Counted from the stretch's first letter, positions 8,602 to 17,778 are shown. The stretch: DNA of 38,967 nucleotides from Cyanobium sp. E1_MAG_00006 (GCA_027488975.1 JAIYAQ010000008.1:1-38967), one strand, 5' to 3'. Made by a program: numbers and translations. Notes: a model not told the origin generated them from the letters alone.

Positions 8602-11450
8602 GGGCGGCTCGCCTGCAGCGTCAGCCCGAGCCGTTGCAGGGCCTGGCCCATCAGCTCCAGCCCCCGGCGGCGGCAGTAGTGCTGGCGGGCATGGGCCAGG
8701 GCCGCCGCGCTGATGTGGTGCCAGAGGTCGTCATCAACCAGGAGGCGCTCGATCTGCTCCAGCCAGTCGTCGTCGTCGTCGGCGATCAGGACCTCCTCGC
8801 CATGGCGCAGTTCGGTGCCTTCCGCGGCGATTGGGCTCAGCACCTGGGGCGTGCCCCTGGCCAGGGCGCCCACCACCTTCCCCTTGAGGCCGGCGCCTGC
8901 CCGCAGCGGCACGATCAGCAGGCGATGGCTGTCGTAGACGGTGGCGGTGTCGGCAACCCAGCCGTGCACCCGTACCCCCGGCTGCTGGCTCCAGGCCTGC
9001 GCCAGTTCCGGCTCCAGGCCGCTGCCGTAGAGATGCAGCTGCAGCCGGGGCTGCCGCTGGCGCAGTCGCTGCCAGCGGTCCGCGAGGAAGCAGGCCACGG
9101 CGTCGCTGTTGGGAGGGTGGGTGTAACTGCCCAGAAAGGCCAGCCCTTCACGCCCCTTTAGGGAGGGGGGCTCGTCCAGGCACTCCACGACCCAGGGGCA
9201 GGCCGCCGTGGCGGCGCGGCCGAGGGTTTCCGCCTCGATCAGGCGGCGCTCCACGCTGTTGTAGCTCAGGGTGAGATCCACCATCGCGATCGCCTCCAGC
9301 TCCTCCCGGCGGGTGGTGGCCACGTGGGCCCGGCCGCGGGCCTGGTCTTCCCCCTCGAGTGCGGCCGCCCGCAGCTGACGCAGCTCCCGCAGGTAGTGCA
9401 GATCGGCGGTGCAGAACAGCAACCGCGCCCGTGGCGCGTGCTGGCGAATGGCGGCGATGTGATCGCGAACCGTGGTGTAGCGCACGAGGTAGAGCAGCTG
9501 GAACTCGTGGCCGCGCTGCCGCAGGAACTGCTCCACCGAGAGCACGAAGGGGGCATGGATGGCTTCGAACCCCTGGCGCTGCAGGGATTCGCTGTAGTCC
9601 GCCAGCCAGGCGAGGTTGGCCGGCAGGAAGGTCACTTTCCAGCCCAGCTCCTGCAGCAGGCCCATCTCTGTCACAGCCGCCTGGCTGCCGGCATCCCGGT
9701 CGGGTCGGGGCGGGGCATGGTCGATCACCAGGACGCGACCCACCACGCCCCGGTCCTTCTGGAGTTCGGCTTCCGCCGTTGACGGTGCCCCTGAGGGCTG
9801 AAAGGCGTGCTGCCATTTCCGGCGGAACAGGGGGGCATGCTCGAGCTGCAACCGTTTGCTGCCCTCGGGGTTGCCGGTGTCGATGCCGCAGGTGGTGCCC
9901 TCGTGGTGGATCACCCGCGCCAGTGGCGCGCAGCGCACGCGCAGGTTTCGGGCCTGCACCGCAAAGGCCAGGTCGGTGTCCTCGAAGTAGGACGGAGCGA
10001 ATTCAGGGCTGAAGCCCCCCAGCTGCTGCCAGAGCGGCAGGCGGATGGCCAGGCAGGCCGCGCTCACGTAGTCCACCTGGCGCGTGTAGCTCACCCGCGG
10101 GTCGTAGGGATTGCCGCCGCGGCCGTAGTTCCAGGGCTGGCCATCACCCCACACGATTCCCCCCGACTCCTGCAGGCGGCCATCGGGATCGATCAGTTGC
10201 GCTCCGACGATTCCCGTGTCGGGCCAGAGCGCAAAAGGCGCCAGCAGCTCCTCCAGCCAGCGTGAGCAGGGTTCGGTGTCGTTGTTGAGCAGCACCACGA
10301 ACGTTCCGCGGGCCAGGGCCACGCCGCTATGGCAGGCCTGGTTGAAGCCCTGGGCCTGCTCGTGGCGCACCAGGCGGATGCCGCGCAGGTCACGGCTCAG
10401 GCCTTCGCTGCTGCCGTCGGAGCTGCCGTCGTCGACCACGATCACCTCCATGGCCACCCGGGTGGGGGCGTAGGCGATCGCCAGCAGGCAGCGGCGGGTG
10501 ACGCCGTAGTGGTTGTGGGCCGGTATCACAACCGACACCAGCGGGCTTTCGCTGCAGGGCAGCTGCAGCGGGCTTTCCAGCGGCGTCACCGGGCTGCCGG
10601 GGGCATAGCCGCGCACCACCAGGCGATGCAGGCGTGGCAGATCCGCAGGCAGTGGCACCGCCTCCGACTCAGCCCAACTCAGCCAGGTGCTGAGGCTGCG
10701 GTACTGCTCCACCGCCAGGGGGTGAAGGTGGTCGGGGAAGGGGGGGCGGCTGTGCTCCAGCAGGGCGGGCCAGGGCGTGAGCTGAAAGGGCGTGAAGGCG
10801 ATGCGCTCATCAAGGTGGCGGCCCTGTTCATCCCGCAGTTCCAGGTGATGGGGGCGGCCATCGCAGAGCTCGGGGGGGATGACGCCCTGTACCCGGCCGT
10901 GGCCGTCGCTCAGCAGCTGCAGACCGGGGCGGCCATCGATCACCAGAGCCAGCCGGCTGAGGGGATCACCCCAGCCGTGGATCAGGGGGCCGTCAAGGCC
11001 ATGCAGCCCACCACCTCCATCGCCGCCTGCCTGGCTCTCCAGCCGCTCCAAGCACCGGTAGCGCTCCCGATTGAGCCGCTGAGGACTGCCACTCAGCTCC
11101 ACCGGACCATCCGGGGTGTCGAGGAAGGCCCGCAGCACGCTGCCGGTGCTGCGGGGCGGCAGTTGCTGTTCCAGGGGACCCGTGAGCAGGAAACCGCAAG
11201 GCACAGCCAGGCCTTCGCGCTCCAGGTCATCGCGGTGGATGTGAGCAGCCACCACCGCCAGGGTGTGGCTCAGTCCCGGCTGCAGCAGGTCCTCCATCAC
11301 CAGCCGCACCTGCAGGGGCGTGGCTGCCGCTGCAGGCGGGATCGGGCAGGCCCAGCCACTCAGAGCGCCGGCGACGCTGAGGTCGTCCAGCCGCCCGGCC
11401 CAGCCCCCCCGCTGGTAGGGCGCGATCACTGCCGGCAGGCTTGACGGCAC
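8598..11450 (-). CDS. Two-domain glycosyltransferase (GT2 plus GT4-like) with N-terminal beta modules
   Basis: A 950-aa protein with two catalytic regions. Residues about 15-125 and 150-215 resemble beta-sandwich modules with a GxxSGWA-type motif, often found before GT2 domains. The GT2 domain (about 303-545) has SPLVSVVIPAHN, VIVVDDGSSDGS, LLNNDTEP as the DxD-like site, and SYFEDTDLAF. The GT4-like domain (about 571-945) has FLGSYTHPPNSDAV, HLYGSGLEPEL and a VPLRAGAGLKGKVVGALARG donor-binding segment. Such fusions add successive sugars to surface polysaccharides or glycoproteins. The start is GTG at 11450; it is the first gene of the secretion operon. Its presence upstream of the exporter, with a 4-bp overlap to the isomerase, suggests the exported protein is glycosylated or handled together with glycan. 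Confidence 0.88.
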   Translation of the reverse strand: MPSSLPAVIAPYQRGGWAGRLDDLSVAGALSGWACPIPPAAAATPLQVRLVMEDLLQPGLSHTLAVVAAHIHRDDLEREGLAVPCGFLLTGPLEQQLPPRSTGSVLRAFLDTPDGPVELSGSPQRLNRERYRCLERLESQAGGDGGGGLHGLDGPLIHGWGDPLSRLALVIDGRPGLQLLSDGHGRVQGVIPPELCDGRPHHLELRDEQGRHLDERIAFTPFQLTPWPALLEHSRPPFPDHLHPLAVEQYRSLSTWLSWAESEAVPLPADLPRLHRLVVRGYAPGSPVTPLESPLQLPCSESPLVSVVIPAHNHYGVTRRCLLAIAYAPTRVAMEVIVVDDGSSDGSSEGLSRDLRGIRLVRHEQAQGFNQACHSGVALARGTFVVLLNNDTEPCSRWLEELLAPFALWPDTGIVGAQLIDPDGRLQESGGIVWGDGQPWNYGRGGNPYDPRVSYTRQVDYVSAACLAIRLPLWQQLGGFSPEFAPSYFEDTDLAFAVQARNLRVRCAPLARVIHHEGTTCGIDTGNPEGSKRLQLEHAPLFRRKWQHAFQPSGAPSTAEAELQKDRGVVGRVLVIDHAPPRPDRDAGSQAAVTEMGLLQELGWKVTFLPANLAWLADYSESLQRQGFEAIHAPFVLSVEQFLRQRGHEFQLLYLVRYTTVRDHIAAIRQHAPRARLLFCTADLHYLRELRQLRAAALEGEDQARGRAHVATTRREELEAIAMVDLTLSYNSVERRLIEAETLGRAATAACPWVVECLDEPPSLKGREGLAFLGSYTHPPNSDAVACFLADRWQRLRQRQPRLQLHLYGSGLEPELAQAWSQQPGVRVHGWVADTATVYDSHRLLIVPLRAGAGLKGKVVGALARGTPQVLSPIAAEGTELRHGEEVLIADDDDDWLEQIERLLVDDDLWHHISAAALAHARQHYCRRRGLELMGQALQRLGLTLQASRP

Positions 11451-11469
11451 AGGGTGCGCCCTTCATCGC

Positions 11470-11521
11470 ATCAGGACCTTCACAAACTGATCAGGGCCCC
11501 CTGGGGTGGGGCCGTCCTGAT
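11470..11521. promoter_or_regulatory. Divergent control region with three ATCAGG half-sites and a hairpin
   Basis: ATCAGG occurs at 11470-11475 and 11490-11495, a direct repeat spaced 20 bp. Its inverse, CCTGAT, is at 11516-11521. The second and third copies also form a stem with GCCCC/GGGGC inside (11496-11500 and 11508-11512), leaving a three-base bulge. The segment lies between the divergent secretion and glycan operons, so it could be an operator for both, or a leader hairpin masking the ATG at 11520. Function is inferred. Confidence 0.35.
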
Positions 11522-13703
11522 GCAGGTGCGCGTAATGAAGGCCGTAGAAGCGGTGCGACATCGACCCCTGGGCGGCGAGCCCGGCCTGGGAATCTGGCTT
11601 GCGCTGGAGTCGCTGGCGGACTTGCCCCTGACGGCCCCGGCTCAGCTGGAGCTCTGGCGCAGCCTGCTGGCGGCCCTCGGATCCGGCGGCGACAGCGACC
11701 AGGACGACTGCCGGGCGGCCTTGCTGGCGTTGCTCACGGAATGGGAGCCCCTGCAGGGCTGCCAAAGCCTGGAGCAGGGAGACTGGCAGGAGGGTCGACG
11801 GGCCTGGCAGGAGGCTCTGGAGCACCATCACCAGCTGCTGGTGTTGCGTCCTGCACTGGCCGCGGCGGCCACGGCGCGCCTGCTCGAGGGTCTGATTCAG
11901 ATGCTCGCTCGCCTGGATCAGGCCCTCACCCACCGCCGGTGGCGGCCGCCTGTCACCCCCCTGGAGAATGCCCAGGTCCACGGTCTGGCCTCGGATCTGC
12001 TGCTGCAGATCCATGCCCTCGGCCGGCCGCTGCCCTCCTGGTTCGCGGTGGTGGAGGAGGGATTGCTGCGACGTGGAGCGCTGGCGCTGCTGCAGCAGGC
12101 CGATGGAGACAGCCGTCGCCAGGCCATCACCCTGCTGTTGCGCCTGGCGCGGACTGCGCCGGTGCCCGAGTGGCTGCCGGCCCACCTGGAGCTGGCCATC
12201 CTCAGCCTGCTGGCAGACCTGGAGCAGAGCAGCCAGCCGCTCGTCGATCTCCAGGCTCTGCTTGAGGCCCTGCAGGGGCTGGCGGTACTGCTGCACGATC
12301 CCGAGCGCCGCTCGCCGGTTGAGGACGCTCTGGCTCTGGCGGAAGGTTCACTTGTGCTGGCGGCAGGCGACTGGTTGGGAACGGCGGCCGCCTCGGAGGC
12401 CTGGCACGGGCAGGTCCAGCCGCTTGAGCCCCGTGGAGCGGCGGTCGCCCCAGCTGAGATCACCGCTCTGGTGAACGACTGGCTGGAGGACCATCCCGCC
12501 TCCGGCGCCAGCGTGGAGCTGACCCTGGTGTGGATCCCCGGGGCGCGGCTCCTGCCCCACGCCCCCGGGCAGCTCGCCCTCAATGTGGCGGCGGTGGTCG
12601 TGGCGGGGGATAGCGCGTCCCAGTGGCTGGAGCCCGTGCTGGCAGCGTTTTTCGCGCCGCTGCTGCAGGCACGCCGTGCTGAGGGCTGGCAGCTGCGGCA
12701 ACCCGCCGCCAGCCTGCTGACCTCTCTGGGGCATCTCTGGAGCTCCGGCGGCCTCCTCACCGCGGCGGACTGTCGGGTGCTGGCTGCCGCTCAGGGGCTG
12801 TGGCAGCGCTGGGCGGGGCACGATGATCTGGCTGCCCGGCAGCTTCCGCTCGGCTGGCCGCCCGCGAGCCTCGAGCCTGGTTGCTGCCTTGTGCAGCCTT
12901 CCGCCGTGCAGCTGGCGGCGCTTCGCTGCTGGCTGCTGGAGCGGGAACAGCTCGAACAGGGTCTGGCGCTGATGCGGCGTCACCACCATGACCCGGGCTT
13001 CATGCGGCAGGGCGGTGCCAGCCAGGATCCTGATGGCGGTGATGCGGTTCAGGTGCTGTGCGCTCTCCACGTGGAGGAGAGCTTTTATGCCGCCACCGCC
13101 GCACCCGCCGCCAGCCTGCGGGCCTGGGCCGAGCGCAGCCTGGCGCTGCTGGCCAACTCCCAGCTGTTGCTGGATCCTCAGCAGCCCCTGGGGTCCTGGT
13201 GGGCCGTGTTGCAGGGGCTGATGTTGGAGCGAAACCGTCCGGCGGAGGTTGTGGCCTGGCCGGACGAGGAGCGCTTCCATGCCCTTCTCGCCGGCCAGGA
13301 GGTGGTGCTGGTCAGCCCCCTGGCTGCTGTTGTGGAGGAGCAGCACCGCAACGGCCGGGCCTTCGATCTGTATGTCGATCGGGCGATCGCTCCCTATGGC
13401 CTGCGCTGTGTGGAGGCGCCCGCCTCCCGCTATCCCGAGCGGCCCCACCAGGGATTTGAGGCGAGCCTGGCCGCTTGCCTGGCCGTGGTCGAAGGCCTGG
13501 CCCGGCAGCGTCCCTTCAGTGTTTTTCTCACGGCGGCTGGGGCCTACGACCTGCCGTTGTGCGAGGCCATTCGATCCCGCCATGGTGCAAGTTGCGTGGC
13601 CATGGGGCCGGCGATTCATGGCGCCTTCGGCATTGAGCTGCCGACCGGGCAGCACTGGCGCCAGGGGCAACGCCGCAGCGACCGCTGGCTGCGAATCAGC
13701 TGA
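11520..13703 (+). CDS. Large helical protein with C-terminal GT-D/DUF1792-like glycosyltransferase domain
   Basis: A 727-aa protein from ATG 11520. ATG 11535 has a better-placed AGG, and the frame is open up to a GTG at 11454. The first ~580 residues are Leu/Ala/Gln-rich and probably helical, with no family I recognise. The last ~142 residues read HALLAGQEVVLVSPLAAVVE, then a segment ending in an Asp/Glu-rich stretch, then VFLTAAGAYDLPLCEAIRSR and VAMGPAIHGAFGIELP. This order resembles GT-D-fold glycosyltransferases (DUF1792), which end with an xxGAyGxxLaxxI motif and a Gly-rich tail. It is the first gene of a plus-strand operon divergent from the exporter operon. The glycosyltransferase call is by motif only; the donor is unknown. 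Confidence 0.6.
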   Translation: MQVRVMKAVEAVRHRPLGGEPGLGIWLALESLADLPLTAPAQLELWRSLLAALGSGGDSDQDDCRAALLALLTEWEPLQGCQSLEQGDWQEGRRAWQEALEHHHQLLVLRPALAAAATARLLEGLIQMLARLDQALTHRRWRPPVTPLENAQVHGLASDLLLQIHALGRPLPSWFAVVEEGLLRRGALALLQQADGDSRRQAITLLLRLARTAPVPEWLPAHLELAILSLLADLEQSSQPLVDLQALLEALQGLAVLLHDPERRSPVEDALALAEGSLVLAAGDWLGTAAASEAWHGQVQPLEPRGAAVAPAEITALVNDWLEDHPASGASVELTLVWIPGARLLPHAPGQLALNVAAVVVAGDSASQWLEPVLAAFFAPLLQARRAEGWQLRQPAASLLTSLGHLWSSGGLLTAADCRVLAAAQGLWQRWAGHDDLAARQLPLGWPPASLEPGCCLVQPSAVQLAALRCWLLEREQLEQGLALMRRHHHDPGFMRQGGASQDPDGGDAVQVLCALHVEESFYAATAAPAASLRAWAERSLALLANSQLLLDPQQPLGSWWAVLQGLMLERNRPAEVVAWPDEERFHALLAGQEVVLVSPLAAVVEEQHRNGRAFDLYVDRAIAPYGLRCVEAPASRYPERPHQGFEASLAACLAVVEGLARQRPFSVFLTAAGAYDLPLCEAIRSRHGASCVAMGPAIHGAFGIELPTGQHWRQGQRRSDRWLRIS

Positions 13704-13754
13704 AGGGCTGCTGCGGGAGCACTCCTGATCGCGCCAAGGCCTCAGCCTGAGGAC

Positions 13755-14648
13755 ATGGTTGCGCTGTCGCCTCCCGAACGTCGCGTGTCAGGCCCCGTGC
13801 TGCGCCCGGAGCTGCTTCAACTTCATGACGACCATCGCCGCTACGGCGGATTTGACGCATTCGAGGCGGATCTGCCGGGGTTGATGCACCTGGGGCGGCA
13901 GCGGCAGGCCGCCGCCACCTGCGTGGCCCTGCTGGGTCTGATCGAACCGCTGAGCGGCCGGCAGATCGAGCCACGCGAGATCGGGATCAGCCGCGACAAC
14001 CTGCGTGAATCGATTGTGGCGGCCGGGTGTCTTTCACGCCACAGGGCCATCACCCGTGTGCTGGAGCATCGGGGGGAGACCCTGGCCAGCCTGCGGGACA
14101 AGCGTGTCTATCTGCCGGAAACATCCAGCGGTTTCGTGCACTGGCTGGCTCAGAATCAACCTCAACATCTGGAGCTCAGCGACTTCCTCCACGATGCTGA
14201 AATCGTGCCCATTGCTAAGGCCCTGCATCAGAATCTCTGTGCTCTCACGTATACCTCTCAAAGCTTTGACTTGGTGATCTGCAACGACGTGTTTGAGCAC
14301 GTCTATGACCTCCCCAGGGCGATCGAAGAGGTTCAGCGCGTTCTCAAACCCGGAGGGCGCCTGCTGGCCACGTTCCCGATGGCCTTCGGGCAGCAGGAGA
14401 GCATCATCAAGGCGGAGTACCAGGGACCCCGCCAGGCGCAGCTGTTCCGGGGTGAGCCCGAGTATCACGGCGATCCGATTCGTCCCAGTCGTGGATCACT
14501 GGTGTACCAGATTCCGGGCTGGGAGATTCTCGAACTGGCTTCAAGTTGTGGGTTTACCGCGGTTGAGATTCATCTGATCAGCAGCTGGAAACACGGCGTT
14601 CTCGGTGCCGATCTGCCCGGCGTGCTTGTGGCTGACTTTCAGCGCTGA
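13755..14648 (+). CDS. SAM-dependent methyltransferase (class I, type 11-like)
   Basis: A 297-aa protein. The C-terminal two-thirds have the post-motif-I features of small-molecule methyltransferases: FDLVICNDVFEHVYDLPRAI (171-190) and VQRVLKPGGRLLATFPMAF (193-211). Motif I is degenerate: the expected GxGxG loop near residues 117-127 reads VYLPETSSGF. Residues 1-100 are an added helical region of unknown role. In glycan loci such proteins usually O-methylate sugars; that is inferred here. The ATG is only two bases after a GAGG that sits in a perfect CCTCAG/CTGAGG palindrome (13740-13752), so GTG at 13785 or 13797 may be the true start. It lies 51 bases after the GT-D-like gene and 2 bases before the next. 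Confidence 0.75.
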   Translation: MVALSPPERRVSGPVLRPELLQLHDDHRRYGGFDAFEADLPGLMHLGRQRQAAATCVALLGLIEPLSGRQIEPREIGISRDNLRESIVAAGCLSRHRAITRVLEHRGETLASLRDKRVYLPETSSGFVHWLAQNQPQHLELSDFLHDAEIVPIAKALHQNLCALTYTSQSFDLVICNDVFEHVYDLPRAIEEVQRVLKPGGRLLATFPMAFGQQESIIKAEYQGPRQAQLFRGEPEYHGDPIRPSRGSLVYQIPGWEILELASSCGFTAVEIHLISSWKHGVLGADLPGVLVADFQR

Positions 14649-14650
14649 CC

Positions 14651-15616
14651 ATGGCCAGTCAGCCCGATCTGATCCGGTTGCGGTGGGCTCTGCTGGATCA
14701 CCCCGCTGATGCCGGCTGCTGGCAAACCCTGATTGCGTACATCCAGGCCATCGGCGGTGGCCTGTTGCTCGGCGACCTTGATGACCTGTTCGTCGACCCG
14801 ATCACACCAGCACAGACGCCGCAGGTTGAACGCTCAGGCCAGCTGCTGCAGCTTGGTCTGGAGGCCCACAGGTCCGGTGATGCCCGGGGGCTGGCGGAGG
14901 CACTCGCGGCCTTGGAGGAGCTCGAGCCGGATGGCGCCTGGACCCATGCCCTCACCGGCCTCCTGGCGGAGATGGGTGGAGGCAGCGGCTACGCGGCCTT
15001 CGCCCGCGCCCTGGAACGGGATGAGGTCAACCACTGGTTCCGCTACTGGATCAGCGTGGCTGCCCTGCGTCGGCGCGACTGGATCGACTTCGCCTACAGG
15101 GCCTTGCCGCTGGCCAGTTCGGACACCCTGGAGCACCAGGTGGTGGTGCTGGCGAGCATTCATCACCTGATCGCCATCGCGCTGGTGCAGCTTGTTCCGG
15201 ATCTGTGCCGGGATAACGATCTGCGGGTTTTCGATCTTGTCCATCCAGACACGATCGCCCATAACAGCAATGATCTCACCACACATCTGCTGCGCTTCCT
15301 CAACAAGGAACGCCGCAAGATGATCAGGATCCTGATGGCTTGCCTGGAGCCGTCCTCGGCTCGCTCTGCCGTCCACTGGAGTCAGGTGTATCAGTTGCAG
15401 GAGCTGCTGCGCTGGCGCATCCCCTGGCTGCCGGAGCCGTCGCTGAGCCGTCAGCTGCACGCGGCACTTCAGCAGCAGCTGGAGCTTCTGCCCGATCGAA
15501 GCACGCAGCATGGAGATCTGCAGGATCTGCTGCCGCGCAGGCCTGGGCTGGTGTTCGGCGACGAGCACATCCAGATCTGGCGTGATTATCGACTCGTGCT
15601 GGTGGCGCCTCCGTGA
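14651..15616 (+). CDS. Hypothetical protein in the glycan operon (321 aa)
   Basis: No family is recognised. The protein is soluble, with no signal peptide or membrane helix. Residues about 50-115 look like a TPR-type helical pair (LQLGLEAHRSGDARGLAEAL and the following GAWTHALTGLLAEM). A conserved-looking core follows: VNHWFRYWISVAALRRRDW, then FDLVHPDTIAHNSNDLTTHL near the middle. The start is two bases after the methyltransferase stop and its end overlaps the next start by one base, so it is surely part of the same operon. The HPDTIAHNSND segment is rich in polar residues and could be an active site, but this is speculation. It may be a glycosyltransferase too diverged to recognise. Confidence 0.65.
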   Translation: MASQPDLIRLRWALLDHPADAGCWQTLIAYIQAIGGGLLLGDLDDLFVDPITPAQTPQVERSGQLLQLGLEAHRSGDARGLAEALAALEELEPDGAWTHALTGLLAEMGGGSGYAAFARALERDEVNHWFRYWISVAALRRRDWIDFAYRALPLASSDTLEHQVVVLASIHHLIAIALVQLVPDLCRDNDLRVFDLVHPDTIAHNSNDLTTHLLRFLNKERRKMIRILMACLEPSSARSAVHWSQVYQLQELLRWRIPWLPEPSLSRQLHAALQQQLELLPDRSTQHGDLQDLLPRRPGLVFGDEHIQIWRDYRLVLVAPP

Positions 15617-17778
15617 TGCATCGATCTGGAGAGTCGCTGACACCGCTCGCTGCCGATCTAGTGGCGGTGATCGGCTGCTCGGATCGTTTCACGCTCCTGG
15701 CCGCCGAGCTGCTTGACGAGGGGCTTCGGACCATTGGTCGAGCGGCACTGGAGCAGGAGGCGCTGGCGGGCCTGGGGGAGCAGCTGGCCAGCGCCTACTA
15801 CCGGGCGCTGGTGCTGCTGGCAGCGCGGCCCGGCCTGCTGATGGCGGTGACCGAGCTGCTGCTCCGCTACCGCTTTGTGTGTGCGCTGGAGGCCGTGTAC
15901 GACCATCGCGCCCAGGCCTTCTGGCTGCGCCATGGGCTCGATCGGGAGATCGAGGAATCGCGGGCTCTGCATGCCACAGCGCGGTTGCTGGCGGCGGAGC
16001 AGGTCGAGCAGCTCTGCTTCGGTCGTCAGCTGGCGGCGTACTTCGGGGTGGATTCCGAGAGTTGTGCCGAACCGCAGCAGCCCGCCACCACCTTTGTCGG
16101 GCTGGAGTGTGTGCTGGGTGATCTCTGGCATCTGCGTCCCGACGACCAACAGCCGCCACCCGGTCGCCACTCCTATGTGCTGGTGCCTCAGTCCCACATC
16201 GCCATCACCTGCACCAGTCGTCTCTGCCGCCTGGTGGCGGAGGTGCAGCCGTTGCTTGAAGGGTTGCACCCTGACCTCCCTCCTCAGGCCGTGATCTGCG
16301 CGCCGCTCGGCACCCGCAAGGTCTCTATCTCCAAGCCGGGCTACCACAGCTGTTCCACCTATTTCGACGGTGGCAAACCCGTGCCGTTCTCGCTCAACCG
16401 CGGGCTTGAGCCCTATCTGCTGCTGAGCCGGGATCCTCTGCTGGCGCTGTCGGAGCTGCGCGCACGGCCGCTCTGCTTTGCCCCGCTGGTGGACAGCCTC
16501 TCCTCCCTGGCGTTTCGCGATCCAGCCGATTACCGCCTCGGTGAGGGGGCCTTCCAGCACCGGTCCGTGCTCTCAGCGCGGCGGGAGTCCGTGTCCCTCC
16601 GGGGGGCGGAATCAAGCTCCTCCCTGCTGACCAACTCCTCCTTGCGCCAGTGTCCGGTGGAGGGGGGGCTGGTACGCAGCCAGCTGGCTGCGTTTTCGCT
16701 CACCCCCTGCCATGAGCTCGCCGATCGCTATGCCCGTGTTCAGGGGGTGTCCGGCCATGGCCCTTCGGGTGTGATGAACCAATCCGTGCTGGCCACTGCC
16801 CAGGGGTTGCTGTCCACTTGGCGCTACGAGCGCAACTTCGACAGCTGGTCGGGCCGCAGTGCGGATGTGGCCCGTCATCCCTCCCTCAACTTCCTGGGCT
16901 GGGAGCGCCCGGATTCCAGTCGATCTGATGGCCGGATCGAGTTGCGGGTGGTGCCACTCGTGTACAGCGGATATCCGAGTGAGTGCAAAATCGAGGATCT
17001 GCGGCTGTTTGCTGTTGACGGCACGATCTATGCGATTGCTGCCCTGATCCTGTCGCGCTCGCGCTATCGCGCCTGGCTGCCGGAGATTTCAGCCGAGGCC
17101 GCTGCGAATAACACCATTGATGACATGCTCGTGGTGCAGTCGCTTGGACGACTGGAGCCTGAACGTGGCGTGCTTGCCTTTGAGCGGCTGCCCCGGCTCG
17201 GACTGGCCGCTGATCCCCAGGCCACAGAGCCCAGGTTGCCCAGTGGTTTCGAGAAGAACTGGCTGATCCACCACAACGACCAACAGCTGTTGCTGTTTTA
17301 TTCGTTGCAACCCTGGCGGGTCTTCCAGGCCGATCTCAGCTTGCGCCATTGGCAGCTGATCTGCGATCAGCCCCTGGAGCTGCCGGCATCCATCCAGGGA
17401 CCGCTGCGCAACAGTGCGCACCCATTCCGGCTGCATGATGCCCGTGGGGATTGTGGCCTGGGGCTTGTGGTTCACCGTCGCCGCCAGCACACGTACATCT
17501 ATGACCAGTACCTGATCCTGCTGTCGGCCGATGGCCTGAGGCCGCAGCGGATCAGTCGTGAGCCGATCCTGTCGGTGAATAGTGAGGCGCTCGCTCGTGA
17601 TCCTGGTTTTCGGAAAAACCCCGGTGTGTGTTATGTGAGCAGTGTGCTGGTTGCGGGAGATGAGGTGCGTTTGTATTTCAACCTGTTCGATTGCCGCACC
17701 TGTGTTCTCAGTGTGTCCATGCTTGATTTGCTCGCCTTGATCGAGAGTGAGGATGCGTTTGTATCCTTAGTGCCATAG
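15616..17778 (+). CDS. Protein with C-terminal GH130-like five-bladed beta-propeller domain
   Basis: A 720-aa protein from ATG 15616, whose first base is the last of the previous stop codon (TGATG). The last ~300 residues resemble the propeller fold of GH130-type and related carbohydrate-active proteins: FEKNWLIHHNDQQLLLFYSL near residue 545, then GPLRNSAHPFRLHDARG, LGLVVHRRRQHTYIYDQYLI, and a closing segment CYVSSVLVAGDEVRLYFNLFD. In that family EKNW and the R-N-S and H-R-R segments line the active site. The first ~400 residues are unassigned. There is no signal peptide, so it probably acts in the cytoplasm on an activated sugar or glycan, perhaps as a phosphorylase or transferase. The stop overlaps the converging pyruvyl transferase gene by 12 bp. 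GC drops in the last 250 bases. Confidence 0.65.
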   Translation: MHRSGESLTPLAADLVAVIGCSDRFTLLAAELLDEGLRTIGRAALEQEALAGLGEQLASAYYRALVLLAARPGLLMAVTELLLRYRFVCALEAVYDHRAQAFWLRHGLDREIEESRALHATARLLAAEQVEQLCFGRQLAAYFGVDSESCAEPQQPATTFVGLECVLGDLWHLRPDDQQPPPGRHSYVLVPQSHIAITCTSRLCRLVAEVQPLLEGLHPDLPPQAVICAPLGTRKVSISKPGYHSCSTYFDGGKPVPFSLNRGLEPYLLLSRDPLLALSELRARPLCFAPLVDSLSSLAFRDPADYRLGEGAFQHRSVLSARRESVSLRGAESSSSLLTNSSLRQCPVEGGLVRSQLAAFSLTPCHELADRYARVQGVSGHGPSGVMNQSVLATAQGLLSTWRYERNFDSWSGRSADVARHPSLNFLGWERPDSSRSDGRIELRVVPLVYSGYPSECKIEDLRLFAVDGTIYAIAALILSRSRYRAWLPEISAEAAANNTIDDMLVVQSLGRLEPERGVLAFERLPRLGLAADPQATEPRLPSGFEKNWLIHHNDQQLLLFYSLQPWRVFQADLSLRHWQLICDQPLELPASIQGPLRNSAHPFRLHDARGDCGLGLVVHRRRQHTYIYDQYLILLSADGLRPQRISREPILSVNSEALARDPGFRKNPGVCYVSSVLVAGDEVRLYFNLFDCRTCVLSVSMLDLLALIESEDAFVSLVP

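Noticed and set aside
13740-13752. CCTCAG/CTGAGG palindrome ahead of the methyltransferase start
   Set aside because: A single short palindrome with a one-base loop; it is mentioned under the gene but does not stand as a separate regulatory site.
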